Origin: Streptomyces sp. NBC_01233
Lineage (GTDB): Bacteria > Actinomycetota > Actinomycetes > Streptomycetales > Streptomycetaceae
Length of the DNA: 64,000 nucleotides
Reading direction: 5' to 3'
Assembly: GCF_035989305.1 (NCBI RefSeq)
Contig: NZ_CP108514.1
Location: 620,001 to 684,000 of the forward strand
A program made the translations under genes and the position numbers. Under the pieces are notes generated by a model. It saw nothing but the letters and a program-made list of their open reading frames with translations. It ran no database searches and was not told the DNA's origin. Position 1 is the first letter of the stretch, and each line of letters starts with the position of its first letter. Shown one piece after another: positions 18,915 to 28,258 of this stretch.

Positions 18915-20114
18915 TCAGCCGTCCTGCCGGAGTTGTCGGAGTTGTCGGAGTTGCTGGAAGAAGGCGCGTACATCTCCCACCAGCAGCTCGGGTACCTCCA
19001 TCGCGGGGAAGTGGCCGCCCCGGTCGTACGAGGTCCAGCGCACGATGGTGTCGGTGCGCGCGGCGACGTGCCGCAGCGGGATGAAGTTGTCCCGGGGGAA
19101 GTCGGCGAGTGCGGTCGGGGTGTGCGACACCTCGGGCGGCTGCCCGGCATAGTCGGCGTGGGCCCGCTCGTAGTAGATCCGGGCAGCGCTGCCGGCCGTA
19201 CCGGTCAGCCAGTACAGCATCACGTTGGTGAGCAGCTGGTCCCGGTCGACCGGGCAGCCGGGATCGCTCCACTCGTCGAACTTCTCGGCGATCCAGGCGA
19301 GCAGCCCGACCGGTGAATCGTTCAGCGCGTACGCGAGGGTCTGCGGCCGGGTCGCCTGGATGTCGGCGTACCCCTGCCGCTCACGCGCCCAGGTCTGGTA
19401 CCGCTCCCAGGAAGCCATGGTCCGCTCCCGCTCGGCGGCAGGAAGCGCGGCCAGCTCTTCGGGCCGAGGCTCGGCGGTGGCGCCGCCCCCGGGCAGCAGG
19501 TTCAGGTGCACCCCGATCACACGGTCCGGATGGATGCGCCCGAGCTCCCGCGAGATCGCGGCTCCCCAGTCGCCGCCCTGCACCCCGTAGGACCCGTACC
19601 CCAGCCGTTCCATCAGCACGCCGAAGGCCCGCGCCACCCGCTTGAACTCCCAGCCCGCCTCGGTCGTCGGCCCCGAGAGGCCGAACCCGGGGATGCTCGG
19701 CAGCACGAGGTGGAAGGCGTCGGCCGGGTCCCCGCCGTGCGCCCGCGGATCGGTCAACGGACCGGCCACCCGCTGGAACTCGACGAACGACCCCGGCCAG
19801 CCGTGGGTCATCAGCAACGGCGTCGCGTCCGGCTCGGGCGAGCGCAGGTGCGCGCAATGCACCCGTGCCCCGTCGATGACCGTGGTGAACTGCGGCCACT
19901 CGTTCAGCCGCGCCTGCGCCGCCCGCCAGTCGTACCCGTCGCGCCAGTACGCGACGAGCTCCCGCACCCGCTCGAGCGGAATCCCGTACGCCCACCCCGC
20001 CCCGGGCAGCTCGTCCGGCCACCGCACCCGCCCCAGCCGCTCGCCGAGGTCGTCCAGCTCTCCCTGTCCCACATCGAGTCGGAACCCGCGCAGCCCTTCG
20101 CCAAGATCACTCAT
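18915..20114 (-). CDS. Epoxide hydrolase (EHN-type alpha/beta hydrolase), intact
   Basis: A 399-residue soluble epoxide hydrolase that opens epoxides to diols via an ester intermediate. The N-terminal EHN region covers about residues 8-115. Catalytic features are complete: HGWP oxyanion loop (104-107), nucleophile Asp182 in VQGGDWG, and base His368 in GGHFPAME. ATG 20114 (MSDLGEG) is preferred; 20123 is three codons longer. The C-terminus ends in QLRQLRQLRQ, encoded by a nine-base tandem repeat (18928-18953). Neighbouring DinB gene may be co-transcribed. Confidence 0.9.
   Translation of the reverse strand: MSDLGEGLRGFRLDVGQGELDDLGERLGRVRWPDELPGAGWAYGIPLERVRELVAYWRDGYDWRAAQARLNEWPQFTTVIDGARVHCAHLRSPEPDATPLLMTHGWPGSFVEFQRVAGPLTDPRAHGGDPADAFHLVLPSIPGFGLSGPTTEAGWEFKRVARAFGVLMERLGYGSYGVQGGDWGAAISRELGRIHPDRVIGVHLNLLPGGGATAEPRPEELAALPAAERERTMASWERYQTWARERQGYADIQATRPQTLAYALNDSPVGLLAWIAEKFDEWSDPGCPVDRDQLLTNVMLYWLTGTAGSAARIYYERAHADYAGQPPEVSHTPTALADFPRDNFIPLRHVAARTDTIVRWTSYDRGGHFPAMEVPELLVGDVRAFFQQLRQLRQLRQDG
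18928..18953. repeat. Nine-base tandem repeat in epoxide hydrolase 3' end
   Basis: Nearly three copies of CGGAGTTGT. They add a Gln-Leu-Arg repeat to the C-terminus of the protein without disrupting the frame. Confidence 0.85.
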
Positions 20115-20287
20115 GGTCCGCATGCTAGACAGCCGGCCCTCTGGCGGTGAGGGCGGTGGCACGGAGGGCGATGCCTGTGGCGTCAACACACCTGCAGTGG
20201 ACGACCGTTGCACCCACATCCCTCTCGTCCGGCAAGAAGCGACAACGCAAAAACCTCACAACTCCCCGAACCGCTCCCCCGCCTCGC

Positions 20288-20336
20288 GAAACAAGTACCT
20301 GTCGACTGGTTTTCTTTCGGGCGGCCCGCTTACATT
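20288..20336 (+). promoter_or_regulatory. Candidate promoter with ARE-like operator
   Basis: Imperfect dyad GAAACAAGT ... ACTGGTTTTC (20288-20315) resembles autoregulatory elements bound by butyrolactone receptors. It is followed by TACATT (20331-20336), a fair -10 box. It lies upstream of the ScbR-like gene and suggests autoregulation. Confidence 0.4.
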
Positions 20337-20390
20337 GACGACACACCGCAGCGAAAACCGTTCAAAAACAGCGACCTGGGGGACGAGCAC

Positions 20391-21050
20391 GTGGCGAGGG
20401 CCAGACAGGAACGGGCCGAGATCACCCGCCAAGCCATTCTCGACGGCGCGGCCACGGCCTTCGACCTCGGCGGCTTCGAAGGCACCAGCCTCAGTGACGT
20501 CGTCAAGCACGCCGGAGTCACCAAAGGCGCCCTGTACTTCCACTTCCCGTCCAAGGAAGCCCTCGCCCGCACCCTGATGAACGAGCAGTTCCAGGTCGCC
20601 GAGCACGTCCCCACCATCGAGAACCCGGGCCTGCAGACCGTCATCGACCTCACCCACCAGATGGCGCACGGGTTGCGCACCAACGTCCGCATCCGCGCCG
20701 CCATCCGCCTGGTCGTCGAGTTCGGCTCCTTCACCCACCCCGACCCCACCCCCTACGACACCTGGATCGCCACCTGCCGCGGGTGCCTGACACCGGCTCA
20801 GCAAAGCGGCGACATACACGCCGCGCTCGACGTCCGGGCCCTCTCCGCCCTCCTCGTCGCATCCTTCACCGGCATCCAGGTCACCTCGTACGTCCGCACC
20901 CGCCGCGAAGACCTGCACGCGCGCGTCACCGATCTGTGGAATTTCCTCCTCCCCACCATCGTCCCCCCACAACGCATCGCCCGCTTCCACCCCACCGGCA
21001 CTCCCCGGCCCGGCACTTCCCTGCCCGCCTCACCGCCCCCCACCGACTGA
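20391..21050 (+). CDS. TetR-family gamma-butyrolactone receptor homologue (ScbR/ArpA-like)
   Basis: A 219-residue TetR repressor. The N-terminal helix-turn-helix covers about residues 10-55 (TSLSDVVKHAGVTKGALYFHF), and the ligand domain shows the ScbR-type LRTNVRIRAAIRLV and LVASFTGIQVTSYV. The Trp expected near the ligand pocket is present in YDTWIATC. These receptors bind gamma-butyrolactone-type signals and repress antibiotic pathways. No AfsA/ScbA synthase gene is nearby, so it is an orphan or pseudo-receptor. GTG 20391 follows a GGGGGAC site. A proline-rich tail of about 25 residues extends past the usual end. Confidence 0.85.
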   Translation: MARARQERAEITRQAILDGAATAFDLGGFEGTSLSDVVKHAGVTKGALYFHFPSKEALARTLMNEQFQVAEHVPTIENPGLQTVIDLTHQMAHGLRTNVRIRAAIRLVVEFGSFTHPDPTPYDTWIATCRGCLTPAQQSGDIHAALDVRALSALLVASFTGIQVTSYVRTRREDLHARVTDLWNFLLPTIVPPQRIARFHPTGTPRPGTSLPASPPPTD

Positions 21051-21060
21051 CCCAGTAGGA

Positions 21061-21119
21061 CGGCCTCGCACACGCCGTGGCGAACCACGGGGGTGCTCGC
21101 CACGGCGTGGCCGAGGCCG
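21061..21119. terminator. Long hairpin terminator
   Basis: An 8-bp plus 13-bp perfect stem (21061-21068/21112-21119 and 21071-21083/21097-21109), separated by a 2x2 internal loop, lies just after the TetR-family gene. Confidence 0.82.
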
Positions 21120-21266
21120 CCCTGCCCGCAGCTGTCACCCAGGTGGTCCCGCCACTCGAACCCCGAAGCGGTTCCGCGGGGGGCCCGACCGCCGCTGCGA
21201 GACCCGGCCGCTTCGTTGGGTAGGGTGCCGGTCGTCAGGAGAGATCTGCGTGGGAGACATGAGTTG

Positions 21267-23063
21267 ATGAGTGGTCAGCAGCCGGGCCGGGACGGATCCC
21301 CCCAGGTCTTCCAGCCACTGGCGGGAGACGACCCGACCACCATCGCCGGATACCGGCTGGCCGCCAAGCTCGGAGCGGGCGGCATGGGCAAGGTGTACCT
21401 GTCGTACACCCCCGGCGGGCGGCCGGTCGCCATCAAGGTGATCCGCCCCGAGTTCGGCGAGGACGCCGAGTTCCGCCGTCGGTTCACCCAGGAAGTGCAG
21501 TCCGCGCAGCGGGTGCAGGGCCTGTTCACCGCTCCCGTCATCGACGCGGACACCAACGCCGCGCAGCCCTGGCTGGCCACCGCGTACGTGCCGGGCCCCT
21601 CGCTCGCCGACGCGGTGGTCGAACACGGGGCACTGCCCGTCGACGCCGTGCTGCTGCTGATCGCCGGCATGGCCGAGGCCCTGCACGTCATCCACGGCGC
21701 GGGCATCGTGCACCGCGACCTCAAGCCGTCCAACGTGCTGCTCGCCGCCGACGGGCCCCGCGTCATCGACTTCGGCATCGCCTACGCCGCCGACGCGACC
21801 TCGCTCACCGGCAGCGGGGTGACCATCGGCACGCCTTCGTTCATGGCTCCGGAACAGGCCGCAGGACGCAGGGTGACCCCGGCCACCGACATCTTCGCCC
21901 TCGGCCAGGTCGCCGCGTACGCGTGCACCGGAGCCCCGGCGTTCGGCGAGGGCACCTCGCACGGCGTGCTCTACAGGATCGTCCACGAGGAGCCTGACCT
22001 CAGCGGGATCCCGGAGCGGCTGACCGAACTGGTCACGCGCTGCCTGGCCAAGGACCCCGAGGCCCGTCCGTCCGTCGCCGAGGTCATCGCGCTCTGCCAG
22101 GCGGCGAACGCGGAGACCGTACTGCGCCGCCCCGAGGACTGGCTGCCCGCCCCGGTCGCCGCCGACATCACCGTACGCGCGGCCGCGCCCGCCCCGGTTC
22201 AGACCCCGCCGCCGCCGCCGTCGTCGGCCCCGACCGTGGCGGCGTACTCGCCCACCGCCCCGGTGGCCCCGGCCACCCCGCCCCCGGGGTACGGGCCGCC
22301 GCAGCCCCAGCAGCCGTATCCGACGCCCCCACCTGCGGCCACACCCTCGCCTGCGCACGCGCAGGCCCACCACTACGCCCCGACCCAGTTCCCGGCGCAG
22401 CCGCCGCGGGTCCCGCAGCCACAGGGTCCGCAGCAGCCGTACCCGGGATGGCCCGGGCACCCGGCGGCCCAGCCCCCGAGGAGCCAGAGCCGGCGGGGCG
22501 CGATCGCCGTCGTGGCCGCAGTGGTGGTCGCGGTCGGTGGCGTCGTGGCGTACTCCGCGCTCAAGGAGAACCAGCAGCAGACGCAGGGCAGCGGATCGTC
22601 TCAGGGCAAGGACAAGAGCGGCGGAGGCGCGTCGGGCGACGCCAAGCCGGGCGCCAAGGCCGATCCGACGCCCACGGAGCACAAGGGCATCAACCTCACG
22701 GCCGGCTACCACCTGACCCTCGGTGACGACGACGTCCGGCCCCAGCAGGGCGAGGACGGCGGGTACGAACTCTCCTACGACACCGGCGCATACCTCGACG
22801 CGGAGACCTCGGACGGGAACATGGTCCTGCTGGACCCCGGCCAGGAGGGGTCCCTCGCCACCTGCCGCGCCGAAACGCGGTTCGCCAAGAACATCTACCT
22901 GAACAAGATCTCGAAGGGACGCCAGATCTGCGTCACCACGGGCACCGGACACATGGGGCTCGTGACGGTGCAGGGCTTCTCGCCGGAGGGATCGCCCAGC
23001 AAGTACTTGACCCTGGACGTGACGGTCTGGCGCAACGCGATCGGCTCCCGCTCGGGCAGCTGA
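21267..23063 (+). CDS. Membrane Ser/Thr protein kinase (PknB-like)
   Basis: A 598-residue Hanks-type kinase. ATG 21267 has GGGAG about ten bases upstream. The kinase domain covers residues 28-285: glycine loop GAGGMGKVYL, Lys in VAIKVI, catalytic HRDLKPSN, DFG (VIDFGIAY) and APEQ. A Pro/Gln-rich linker (about 310-405) leads to a transmembrane helix near 410-430 and an extracellular domain of about 150 residues with two Cys. There are no PASTA repeats, so the sensed ligand is unlikely to be muropeptide. Typical of the many Streptomyces STPKs; signalling partner unknown. Confidence 0.92.
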   Translation: MSGQQPGRDGSPQVFQPLAGDDPTTIAGYRLAAKLGAGGMGKVYLSYTPGGRPVAIKVIRPEFGEDAEFRRRFTQEVQSAQRVQGLFTAPVIDADTNAAQPWLATAYVPGPSLADAVVEHGALPVDAVLLLIAGMAEALHVIHGAGIVHRDLKPSNVLLAADGPRVIDFGIAYAADATSLTGSGVTIGTPSFMAPEQAAGRRVTPATDIFALGQVAAYACTGAPAFGEGTSHGVLYRIVHEEPDLSGIPERLTELVTRCLAKDPEARPSVAEVIALCQAANAETVLRRPEDWLPAPVAADITVRAAAPAPVQTPPPPPSSAPTVAAYSPTAPVAPATPPPGYGPPQPQQPYPTPPPAATPSPAHAQAHHYAPTQFPAQPPRVPQPQGPQQPYPGWPGHPAAQPPRSQSRRGAIAVVAAVVVAVGGVVAYSALKENQQQTQGSGSSQGKDKSGGGASGDAKPGAKADPTPTEHKGINLTAGYHLTLGDDDVRPQQGEDGGYELSYDTGAYLDAETSDGNMVLLDPGQEGSLATCRAETRFAKNIYLNKISKGRQICVTTGTGHMGLVTVQGFSPEGSPSKYLTLDVTVWRNAIGSRSGS

Positions 23064-23089
23064 CCGGGGGGAGGGACGGCGGTGTTCGG

Positions 23090-24052
23090 TTGGCCGCCGG
23101 ACAGCGGTCCTTCCCCCTTTCACTTCAGGGATCCTGCGGCGACCAGCGTTTCTGCCATGCCAGAACTGAAAGCGCGGAACGTCGGCCGTCCGGAATCGAG
23201 ATCGCCTACGAACGTTTCGGTGCGCCCGGTGCACCACCGGCCCTGCTGATCACGGGAGCCGGCGCACAGATGATCAGTTGGCCCGAGGGGTTCTGCCAGG
23301 CCCTGGTGGACCGCGGCCTGCAGGTGATCCGGTTCGACACGCGTGACACCGGACGGTCGACGCACTTCTCGGACGCACCCGTGCCGGATTTCGCGGCGGC
23401 CCTGGCCGGTGACCTGTCCACGGCGTCCTACACGCTCTTCGACATGGCCGCCGACACCGTCGGCCTGCTCGACGCGCTCGGCCTCGCCGACGCCCACCTC
23501 GTCGGCTCCTCGATGGGCGGGCTGATCGCCCAGATGGCCGCGATCGAGCATCCGGAGCGGGTGCGCTCGCTCACGTCGATGATGTCCACGACGGGTGAAC
23601 CCGGTGTGGGCGAAGCCGATTTCTCGGTCTTCGCCGAGCTGGGAGGGCCGCCCGGGGACCGGGAGGCCTTCGTCGACTGGCAGGTGCGCGCCCTGCGCCT
23701 CGCCGCGTCACCGAGGTTCGCGTTCGATGCGGCCGCTGCGGCCGAGCGGGCCGGACGCGTCTTCGACCGTGGGTACGACGCCCTGGGCATGCAGCGCCAA
23801 GGCCTCGCCGTCGTCGCGACGGGCGACCGCACCGAGCGGCTGCGGGCGTTGCGGGTCCCCACGCTGGTGATGCACGGCGACTCCGACGTCGTGTGCGATG
23901 TCAGTGGCGCGCGGGCCACGGCTGCCGCCGTCCCGGGTGCCGAGCTGGTGATCCTGGAGGGCATGGGCCACAACCTTCCGCAGCAGTTGTGGTCCGAGCT
24001 CGCCACGCACATCGCCACACTCGTCCACCGCGTCGAGCGAGGCCGGCCGTGA
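23090..24052 (+). CDS. Alpha/beta hydrolase (possible 5' frameshift)
   Basis: Soluble hydrolase with nucleophile Ser in VGSSMGGLIAQMAA, acid Asp in VMHGDSDVVC and His in LEGMGHNLP; close to EstA/3-oxoadipate-lactonase-like enzymes. The open frame starts at 23090 with about 35 residues unlike the family. A good alternative start, ATG 23157 (MPELKARNVG), is in another frame and would join to PSGIEIAYERFG by a one-base shift near 23187. The gene may thus carry a small 5' frameshift or a sequencing error. The catalytic core is intact. Confidence 0.82.
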   Translation: MAAGQRSFPLSLQGSCGDQRFCHARTESAERRPSGIEIAYERFGAPGAPPALLITGAGAQMISWPEGFCQALVDRGLQVIRFDTRDTGRSTHFSDAPVPDFAAALAGDLSTASYTLFDMAADTVGLLDALGLADAHLVGSSMGGLIAQMAAIEHPERVRSLTSMMSTTGEPGVGEADFSVFAELGGPPGDREAFVDWQVRALRLAASPRFAFDAAAAAERAGRVFDRGYDALGMQRQGLAVVATGDRTERLRALRVPTLVMHGDSDVVCDVSGARATAAAVPGAELVILEGMGHNLPQQLWSELATHIATLVHRVERGRP

Positions 24053-24096
24053 CGCGCGCCGGAGGCAAGACCTCTGCCGCGTAGGCCACGCTGCCG

Positions 24097-24537
24097 TCAG
24101 TTCCCGTGGCCCAGCTCCGTCACGGCTCGTGCTGCCCAGGCGTCCCGGTCCGAGACGTGGACGGAGACCCGCTGGTCGAACCACCCAGCGGCCTCCGGAA
24201 GATCGCGGATCAGTGCGGGCGGCGCGGGCTCGAACCTCAACACGGCCAGCGTCTTCCAGCCGTGAGGAATCACGTCCCACCCGATTCCGAACTGCTGGGT
24301 GACCGCGACGACCGTCGCGGTCACCGAAACGACATCGCTGGCGTCGGAGGCTCGGAAGCAGCAGCCGAAGCTTCTGCCAACCGGCACGTCGGCGTAGTTG
24401 TAGGAAAGGAAGAGCGCCTCCTCGTTCGTGGAGAGCCGGGGAAGCCCTTGCCCGAGGACGGCGAGAGCGGACTCGTCGGCACGGCTCTCGATGAGCAGAA
24501 CGCGGTCAGCGAGTGGGGTGTCTTCTTCAGTCCTCAT
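24097..24537 (-). CDS. Hypothetical protein (146 aa)
   Basis: Cytoplasmic, no signal or membrane segment. Contains a Cys pair (FGCCFRASD) and an even mix of strand- and helix-forming segments. Codon use fits a real gene and the start ATG 24537 has a plausible leader. No family recognised. Convergent with the alpha/beta hydrolase gene. Confidence 0.55.
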   Translation of the reverse strand: MRTEEDTPLADRVLLIESRADESALAVLGQGLPRLSTNEEALFLSYNYADVPVGRSFGCCFRASDASDVVSVTATVVAVTQQFGIGWDVIPHGWKTLAVLRFEPAPPALIRDLPEAAGWFDQRVSVHVSDRDAWAARAVTELGHGN

Positions 24538-24638
24538 GCCGCCATTCTGATGGCTCTGACATCCGGGCCCGGATACTCACGGGAGTCTGAGTAGCCGTCC
24601 CCGGGCGGTGCTGGCCGCCTCCCGCTTAGCCTGCTTCC

Positions 24639-24977
24639 ATGAGTTCCACGAAGCAGGCCGTTGAACCGGCAGACCAGGCAGGCCAGGCAGAATCGCAGTC
24701 CACAGGCACGGGATCGCTGCTCCTGGGCATCGCCGGGGTCGCGGCGATCGGCTGCCCGTTCCTGCCGGAGGCGCTCCCGCCCTTGATCCGCTTCTTCCCC
24801 CTCTACCTCATCCTCCCTCTTGGGATCTGCGCGGTCGTCTGGGGCCTTCCCGACGTGTGGCGTTCGCGGCGCGAGGGGGTACCGGGTCCGGTCCGGGCGC
24901 TCATCGGGGTCTTGCTCGGTGCGGTGGCCATCGCGGTGCCGCTGGTGTTCCTCCTCTTCTACTTCCGCGCCGGGTGA
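24639..24977 (+). CDS. Small membrane protein (three predicted helices)
   Basis: 112 residues. A polar N-terminus of about 25 residues is followed by hydrophobic segments at about 26-42, 49-67 and 86-110. No family motif. Convergent with the decayed MFS gene. Confidence 0.6.
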   Translation: MSSTKQAVEPADQAGQAESQSTGTGSLLLGIAGVAAIGCPFLPEALPPLIRFFPLYLILPLGICAVVWGLPDVWRSRREGVPGPVRALIGVLLGAVAIAVPLVFLLFYFRAG

Positions 24978-25067
24978 GCTGTCGTCGGCCGAGAGCCGGC
25001 CACCGGGAGTCGTCCGGGCAACGCCGGTTTTCGGCAACGCCAATCCCGCACAGCGGGCTCGGCCCGT

Positions 25068-26073
25068 TCAGGCGGCTTGTGCCCTTTTCATCGAGGCAGT
25101 GTGTGCCTGCTCGGCACGCTGGGTGCGTTGTACCCAGCGGACAGCGGGCGGTGCTGCCAGACCCGTCAGCGCGAACAGGGCTCCCACGACGTACCACCCG
25201 GGGCGGCCCCAGGTGATGCACAGCGAATGCCACGCCTGCTCGGCGGTAGGCGTTCCCGCCGGTCTCGGGGGAAACGACGTTGCGGCTGGCTCGTACCTGG
25301 AACGCGACGACGATGAGGATGCAGGTGAGCATGGTGCCCGAGATGAGCCAGTGCGGGGCGGTAGTGGCTCCGATCAGCCAGAGCGGGATGGCCACGGTGA
25401 GAACCTTGAACTGGATGGCCATGATCCCGTCGAGTGCGGTGAGCAGCAGGTAGGGCCGGTCCGTGAGAGCGATCCAGCGAGGGCCGCCGGTGGTGGCGAG
25501 GGGCGTGACCGGCGGCAGGGAGATGAGGAGCGCCGCGGAGACCGCGAAGGCGATCGCGTTGCCGATGACCATGAGCTGATAGGCGGTGAGCGTACCCACC
25601 TGAACGACCAAGCCCGCTCCCACGGCACCGAGGGAGATGCCGACATTGGTCACCGCACGGAGATAGGCGCGGAACTCCTGCGGCCGGTCGCCTCCGTAGT
25701 GCCTGATGAGCGGACTGCGTGCGGCTGTTCCGGCCGCCTTGGCTCCGGCAGCCGCGGTGACCGCGAGAACGAACGGCCAGAAGCCGTCCGCCAGCACGAA
25801 GCCGGCCGTGGCCAGTGCCTGGACGACAAGGGTGGCGGTGTAGACGCCGCGTGCTCCGTATCTGTCCGCGAGATGGCCGACCGCGACGCCCAGGGCCAGA
25901 GCGACGAGACCGGCGATGCCGAGTCGGAGCCCAACCTGGCCTGCCGGAAGGTGAATCGCTTCCGTGAAGTACAGCACCCCAGCGGTCAGAAACAGGCCGC
26001 TGCCCACGGTTTAGACGAAGTTCGAGGCCGCAAGGCTGCGCTGCGGCCTGGTGTCCGGCATCAGGCGGGGCAT
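25068..26073 (-). pseudogene. MFS transporter with nonsense mutation and frameshift
   Basis: The original start is probably ATG 26073 (MPRLMPDTRPQRSLAASNFV), with a GGAG site. TAA at 26013-26011 then interrupts FV/TVGSGLFLTAGVLYF where Tyr is expected. The body (six to ten helices, DRYGARGVYTATLVVQ motif-A-like loop) is fine to about 25220. Homology then moves to another frame: WGRPGWYVVGALFALTG and QRTQRAEQAHTASMKRAQAA, with stop at 25068. Two independent lesions make it a pseudogene. A pipeline would call a 368-residue protein from GTG 26007 with a wrong C-terminus. Confidence 0.85.
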
Positions 26074-26156
26074 GACAAGGCTCCACGTCACAGGCAGACG
26101 GTAAGGACCCGCCAAGCTTATTGCACATCACTCGCAAGAGCAAGAGATATGCCGCA

Positions 26157-26831
26157 TCAACCTCGGCCGGACGGGCCCCTGTCGATCTCGGGGGCTTCCG
26201 GGGGCTCTTCGCCGGACGGATGTGCAGCCGGATCGTGGGCGCGGGCCGCGCTCAGCAGGGCTGTCGTGGACGTCATGCGGGTGGGGGGTTGCCAGGTCCA
26301 GGTGCGTACGGAGGTGAAGCCGGCCGCCAGGACCGTGTGCGCGAGGGCCGGGAGCGCGGTGGGGAGCCACTTCTCGTGGGCAGCGAGGAGCATGCGGCCG
26401 CCGGGGCGCAGGATGCGATGGAGTTCGGTGAGGCCGGCGGGTACGTCGGGCCAGAGTTGGAGGTTGTTGACGGAGAGCACGACGTCGACGGAGTTGTCGG
26501 GCTCGCCGGTGCGGGCGGCGGTGCCGGCGCTGAGGCGGAGGCGGCCCCGGGCGATTGCGGGCGCGCAGCGGCGGCGGGCCATGGCGAGCATGACGTCGGA
26601 CGGGTCGACGCCGATCACGTGGGCGCAGCGGCGGGCCGCGGCGTCGAGCCCGATTCCGGGGCCGGGCCCGACGACCAGGACGACCTCCTGTTCGGTGGGC
26701 GCGGCGAGGGCGACGACATGCCGCTCGGTGGCGGCGTTGCCGTGCGCCATGAGTCGGCCGCCGAGACGGCCGAGCAGCCCGGTGGGCTGACCGAACCCCT
26801 TGGTCAAAAGTCGCTGGGTGATGCTCTGCAC
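26157..26831 (-). CDS. Class I SAM-dependent methyltransferase (Methyltransf_11-like)
   Basis: A 224-residue Rossmann-fold methyltransferase. Motif I is slightly atypical, VVLVVGPGPGIGLDAA, followed by the acidic residue in VIGVDPSDVMLAMA, motif for adenine DNSVDVVLSVNNLQLW, and the post-motif LRPGGRMLL. Substrate unknown; about 30 residues at the C-terminus are Pro/Ala-rich. Same strand as the HAD gene upstream with about 70 bp between. Confidence 0.85.
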   Translation of the reverse strand: MQSITQRLLTKGFGQPTGLLGRLGGRLMAHGNAATERHVVALAAPTEQEVVLVVGPGPGIGLDAAARRCAHVIGVDPSDVMLAMARRRCAPAIARGRLRLSAGTAARTGEPDNSVDVVLSVNNLQLWPDVPAGLTELHRILRPGGRMLLAAHEKWLPTALPALAHTVLAAGFTSVRTWTWQPPTRMTSTTALLSAARAHDPAAHPSGEEPPEAPEIDRGPSGRG

Positions 26832-26901
26832 GTCGCCATGGAAGCACGTGGAGAGCGGTCAGCCGTGTCGAGGCACGCCCGGCGGGGACCCAGATCGACG
26901 A

Positions 26902-27582
26902 TCATTCCGCCGCAGCATGAGGATGCGTACCGCAGGTGAAGGCGAGGATGTCTGCGGCAGCTTCGCTCAGACTGGCGAAGTGCCGGTGCACGCCGTCCAC
27001 CGCGGCGGGAGCGTTGACCCCCCACACCGTCATGCCGGCGCGCAGCCCGGACAGCACGCCGGTGGGGGCGTCTTCGACGACGAGGCAGTCCTGCGGCGCG
27101 GCACCCAACCGCTGGGCAGCCAGCAGATACGGGACCGGTGAGGGCTTGCCCTCCGCCACGGAGGCGGCATCGACGATGACCTCCGGGGCCGGCAGCCCGG
27201 TCCGGGCGAAGCGCCCGAGCACCCGGTGTTCGTAGTTGGACGTCACCAGCGCCCATCCGCCGGTCGGCAGCGCCTCCAGCAGCTCCGCCGCACCCTCGAA
27301 CGCCCCGTACACCCCCGAGCGGACGTCCTCGTCCTCCAGCTCGTGCAGCAGGGCGAGGCACTCCTGTGGATCACGTCCGGCAGCCACCTGCGCAAAGGTC
27401 TCCATCGGCCTCGTCCGCAACGCCACCCGGTAGACCTCATCGGGATCCAACCCGTACCGCTGCGCCCACACCCCCCACACCCCCCACACCCTGCGCTGAT
27501 TGTCCACGGCGTCGATCAGCGTGCCATCGACGTCGAACAGGACGAACTTCTTCGCACCGAGCCCATCAGAATCACCTATCAC
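26902..27582 (-). CDS. HAD-superfamily hydrolase (beta-phosphoglucomutase/phosphatase type)
   Basis: A 226-residue HAD protein with motif I FDVDGTLID, motif II Thr/Ser in LVTSNYE, Lys in EGKPSPVPYLLA and motif IV VVEDAPTGVLSGLRAGM. An alpha-helical cap lies at about 25-95. The family includes sugar-phosphate phosphatases and phosphomutases; substrate not predictable. A short tandem VWGVWGVW, from CCCCACACC repeats, lies just after motif I and is probably slippage-derived. Confidence 0.87.
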   Translation of the reverse strand: MIGDSDGLGAKKFVLFDVDGTLIDAVDNQRRVWGVWGVWAQRYGLDPDEVYRVALRTRPMETFAQVAAGRDPQECLALLHELEDEDVRSGVYGAFEGAAELLEALPTGGWALVTSNYEHRVLGRFARTGLPAPEVIVDAASVAEGKPSPVPYLLAAQRLGAAPQDCLVVEDAPTGVLSGLRAGMTVWGVNAPAAVDGVHRHFASLSEAAADILAFTCGTHPHAAAE

Positions 27583-27729
27583 AAGATGATCATGCCAGCA
27601 GGCCCCGCAGGCCCCGCAGGCCCGATCAACTCGGGGGCTACGGGCGTTTCGACGCGCCCGACCACACCCGTGTGGGCGACCGTGGACCCAGCTCGGAACT
27701 CACGACCGGACACCCCAGGAGGCGCCCCC

Positions 27730-28161
27730 ATGAACTGGACACTTGAAGTCGTCCCCGTCCCCGTCAGCGATATGGATCGCGCGAAGGCCTTCTACGCCGA
27801 AAAGATCGGCTTCAAGATCGACCTCGACGACGAAGTCGCCCCAGGAGTGCGCATCATCCAGATGACACCGCCCGGCTCGCGCTGCTCCATCGCCATGCTT
27901 CAGGGAATGCCGGCAGCTCCCGGCACCAAAGTCATGGCACCCGGCACACTGCACGGCCTTCAACTGTGCGTCGTCGACATCGAAGCAGCACACAAGGACC
28001 TGACGGACCGAGGAGTCGAGGTATCCCCCGTCCGCCACGTCGGCGCGACCGGCTGGGAAAACGGCAAGGGTGGGACCTGGAACTCCTTCCTCACCTTCAA
28101 CGACCCCGACGGGAACGGCTGGGTGGTCCAGGAAGCCCCCTCCGAACTCGCCGAACGCTGA
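27730..28161 (+). CDS. VOC family (glyoxalase/bleomycin-resistance fold) protein
   Basis: A 143-residue protein. VPVSDMDRAKAFYAEKIGF begins the first beta-alpha-beta-beta-beta module; LHGLQLCVVDIEAAHKDL and the C-terminal FNDPDGNGWVVQE complete the second. Metal residues are likely the His of LHGLQL and Glu of QEAPSE. Role could be resistance or dioxygenase/isomerase; not predictable. Confidence 0.87.
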   Translation: MNWTLEVVPVPVSDMDRAKAFYAEKIGFKIDLDDEVAPGVRIIQMTPPGSRCSIAMLQGMPAAPGTKVMAPGTLHGLQLCVVDIEAAHKDLTDRGVEVSPVRHVGATGWENGKGGTWNSFLTFNDPDGNGWVVQEAPSELAER

Positions 28162-28201
28162 CCACCGGCCGCCCTCGTCACCTGCTGCTCGTCGCGCTTC
28201 A

Positions 28202-28236
28202 CCCGCACCTGCAGGGCCTGTCCCCGCAGGTGCGGG
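28202..28236. terminator. Hairpin terminator between convergent genes
   Basis: An 11-bp perfect stem (28202-28212 with 28226-28236) around a 13-nt loop, between the VOC gene and the convergent secreted-protein gene. Confidence 0.78.
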
Positions 28237-28258
28237 GAGCAGTGCCCCGATGGATGGA

